The notes below the pieces were generated by a model. The model was not told the DNA's origin and did not search any database. It saw only the letters and a program-made list of their open reading frames with translations. Shown piece after piece: positions 63,183-64,000 of a stretch of DNA of 64,000 nt (positions within the stretch are counted from its first letter, which is position 1; every line of letters starts with the position of its first letter). A program made the position numbers and the translations under genes. Origin of the DNA: Maniola hyperantus (taxonomy: Eukaryota; Arthropoda; Insecta; Lepidoptera; Nymphalidae); the NCBI RefSeq assembly GCF_902806685.2, contig NC_048549.1:13409594-13473593 (forward strand). The letters run 5' to 3'.

Positions 63183-64000
63183 TGTACACAATTGCCAATA
63201 GGTAAATGAATTACTAGCCTTTTAGTTAACCTAGAAGCGGGCATTACAAGTTTATCTTTATTTCTAGTATGTATTTACATTATGACAGTCGCTATTTTTT
63301 TCGCCCCAATTTTTTTAAAACTTTACTAAATTACTAAATTACGGAACTAACATCATGATAGTGTTTGAACTGGTAAATATTTTTAACGTAATCTAATTAA
63401 TAAAGTAATCACATATAGGCCAAAAACTTAATGCGATTTCAGATTCCTACCGAAAAGGTTCCTTGCCGGGCCATAAGTGAGAGAGAAAAGAAAATAACGC
63501 AAAACGTAATACACAAAAGTAGCTCAAAATATTCAATCTCCACTAATTACTGCCCTCAAGGGTTACCCAACCTGTGGCGTAAAAAGGTAACTCGGTATTT
63601 TGGACGCGGACCCATTAATCACAACCTGAGGTTTATAATGTACATGTAAGAGTACGAGCATTCCGACCTGACGCGGACGAAAAAAAACCGCTTCAAAATT
63701 AATTAGCGAAAGCTCGTACTTTTATTTGTCGACCAATATTCTTAGTATTCTTCAACTATACGAATAATGCTTAATTTTGTTCGCTTTTTACTCAAATAAT
63801 CAACATTTGAAAGAGTACCAACTAGTTCTTGAATGCTATTACATTTTTTTTAAAGATTTTGCTATGAGAAATTTCTGTGCAACTTTTACTTATACCAACT
63901 CTCACTTATCTATGCTCTATTGTCGTCAACTCATTTTATAAGTAAGTATAACACCTTTAATTGGCCAAAATAATTGGCAAATAATTAATCAAGTCATATT
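63183..64000. other. AT-rich window end, unassigned
   Basis: A 72-codon frame at 63431-63649 (MRFQIPTEKVPCRAISEREK...) has no motif I know. Its basic, hydrophilic content is not enough to call a gene. Confidence 0.35.

Larger units (their letters stand above)
44231..64000 (-). other. Upstream intron or 5' region of the Knirps-family gene
   Basis: The exon opens with an acceptor, so at least one exon lies at higher coordinates. I could not identify it. Relatively repeat-free stretches at 53.9-54.5 kb and 58.35-58.64 kb are the places I would look first. Confidence 0.45.

Overview
This 64 kb window is animal nuclear DNA, almost certainly lepidopteran (moth or butterfly). The evidence is an AT-rich background, dense short interspersed repeats of kinds I associate with Lepidoptera (tRNA-derived SINEs, RTE-clade LINE ends with ATG/ATC tails, and short elements carrying GCGACTTCGTCCGCGTGG that look like Lep1/Helitron derivatives), and one conserved arthropod developmental exon. 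I see no bacterial or organellar genes, CRISPR arrays, rRNA or intact tRNA genes. The species cannot be named from this sequence alone.

The only host coding sequence I can support is one 26-codon exon on the minus strand at 44141-44218. It encodes the start and complete first zinc finger of a Knirps-family nuclear receptor (kni/knrl/eg group, NR0A). It has a clean acceptor and donor, both phase 0. The second zinc finger is not visible at lower coordinates. The simplest reading is that the window lies inside this gene: at least about 44 kb of downstream intron (1-44140), and about 19.8 kb of upstream intron or 5' sequence (44219-64000).

Everything else recognisable is mobile-element debris. 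Family names used below are local labels. SINE-1, SINE-2, SINE-3 and SINE-4 are four tRNA-derived families. RTE fragments are 3' ends of an RTE/BovB-like LINE, best preserved at 47180-47626. R1-like, CR1/jockey-like and a third LINE type (RPDG and QRGNAAS motifs) are also present. HLE-A/B/C/D are short Helitron-like elements sharing the GCGACTTCGTCCGCG or CCCCGGCTTCGC core and a CTAG end. REP-5 is a roughly 430 bp repeat from CCGGCCAAGTGCGAGTCAG to AAAGGAAAAACGGAACCC with an internal (GTCT)n. REP-6 is a related family. hAT-M is a short CAGTGGCGTGCA element with 8-bp target duplications. GT-M is a roughly 370 bp element with GGGTGTAACC termini. Several unrelated fold-back elements are also present.

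Layout: 1-5 kb, SINE/HLE/RTE fragments. 5-16 kb, fold-backs at 5.1 and 15.5 kb, a nested SINE-2-in-SINE-1 at 8.5 kb, and GT-M at 8.1 kb. 16-24 kb, fold-back at 16.4 kb, R1-like ends at 17.0 and 21.5 kb, two perfect hairpins (21.0 and 23.6 kb) and an inverted REP-5 pair. 24-32 kb, AT-rich with hAT-M, HLE-A and a TIR element at 30.4 kb. 32.46-33.17 kb, an unexplained GC-rich island. 33.7-40 kb, a large fold-back and a local duplicated cluster at 38.1-39.7 kb. 40.6-44.3 kb, LINE debris, a relatively unique stretch (42.4-42.8 kb) and the Knirps-family exon, with repeat fragments starting about 22 bp from its acceptor. 44.3-58.4 kb, the densest REP-5, RTE and nested-insertion region. 58.4-64 kb, mostly unassigned sequence with two fold-backs.

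I found no convincing new gene system. The most useful items are the isolated receptor exon, the repeat beside its splice acceptor, nested insertions that date each other through target-site duplications, perfect inverted repeats that could fold if transcribed in the intron, and a possible Penelope/hammerhead-like repeat family. All boundaries and homologies were read by eye and need alignment.
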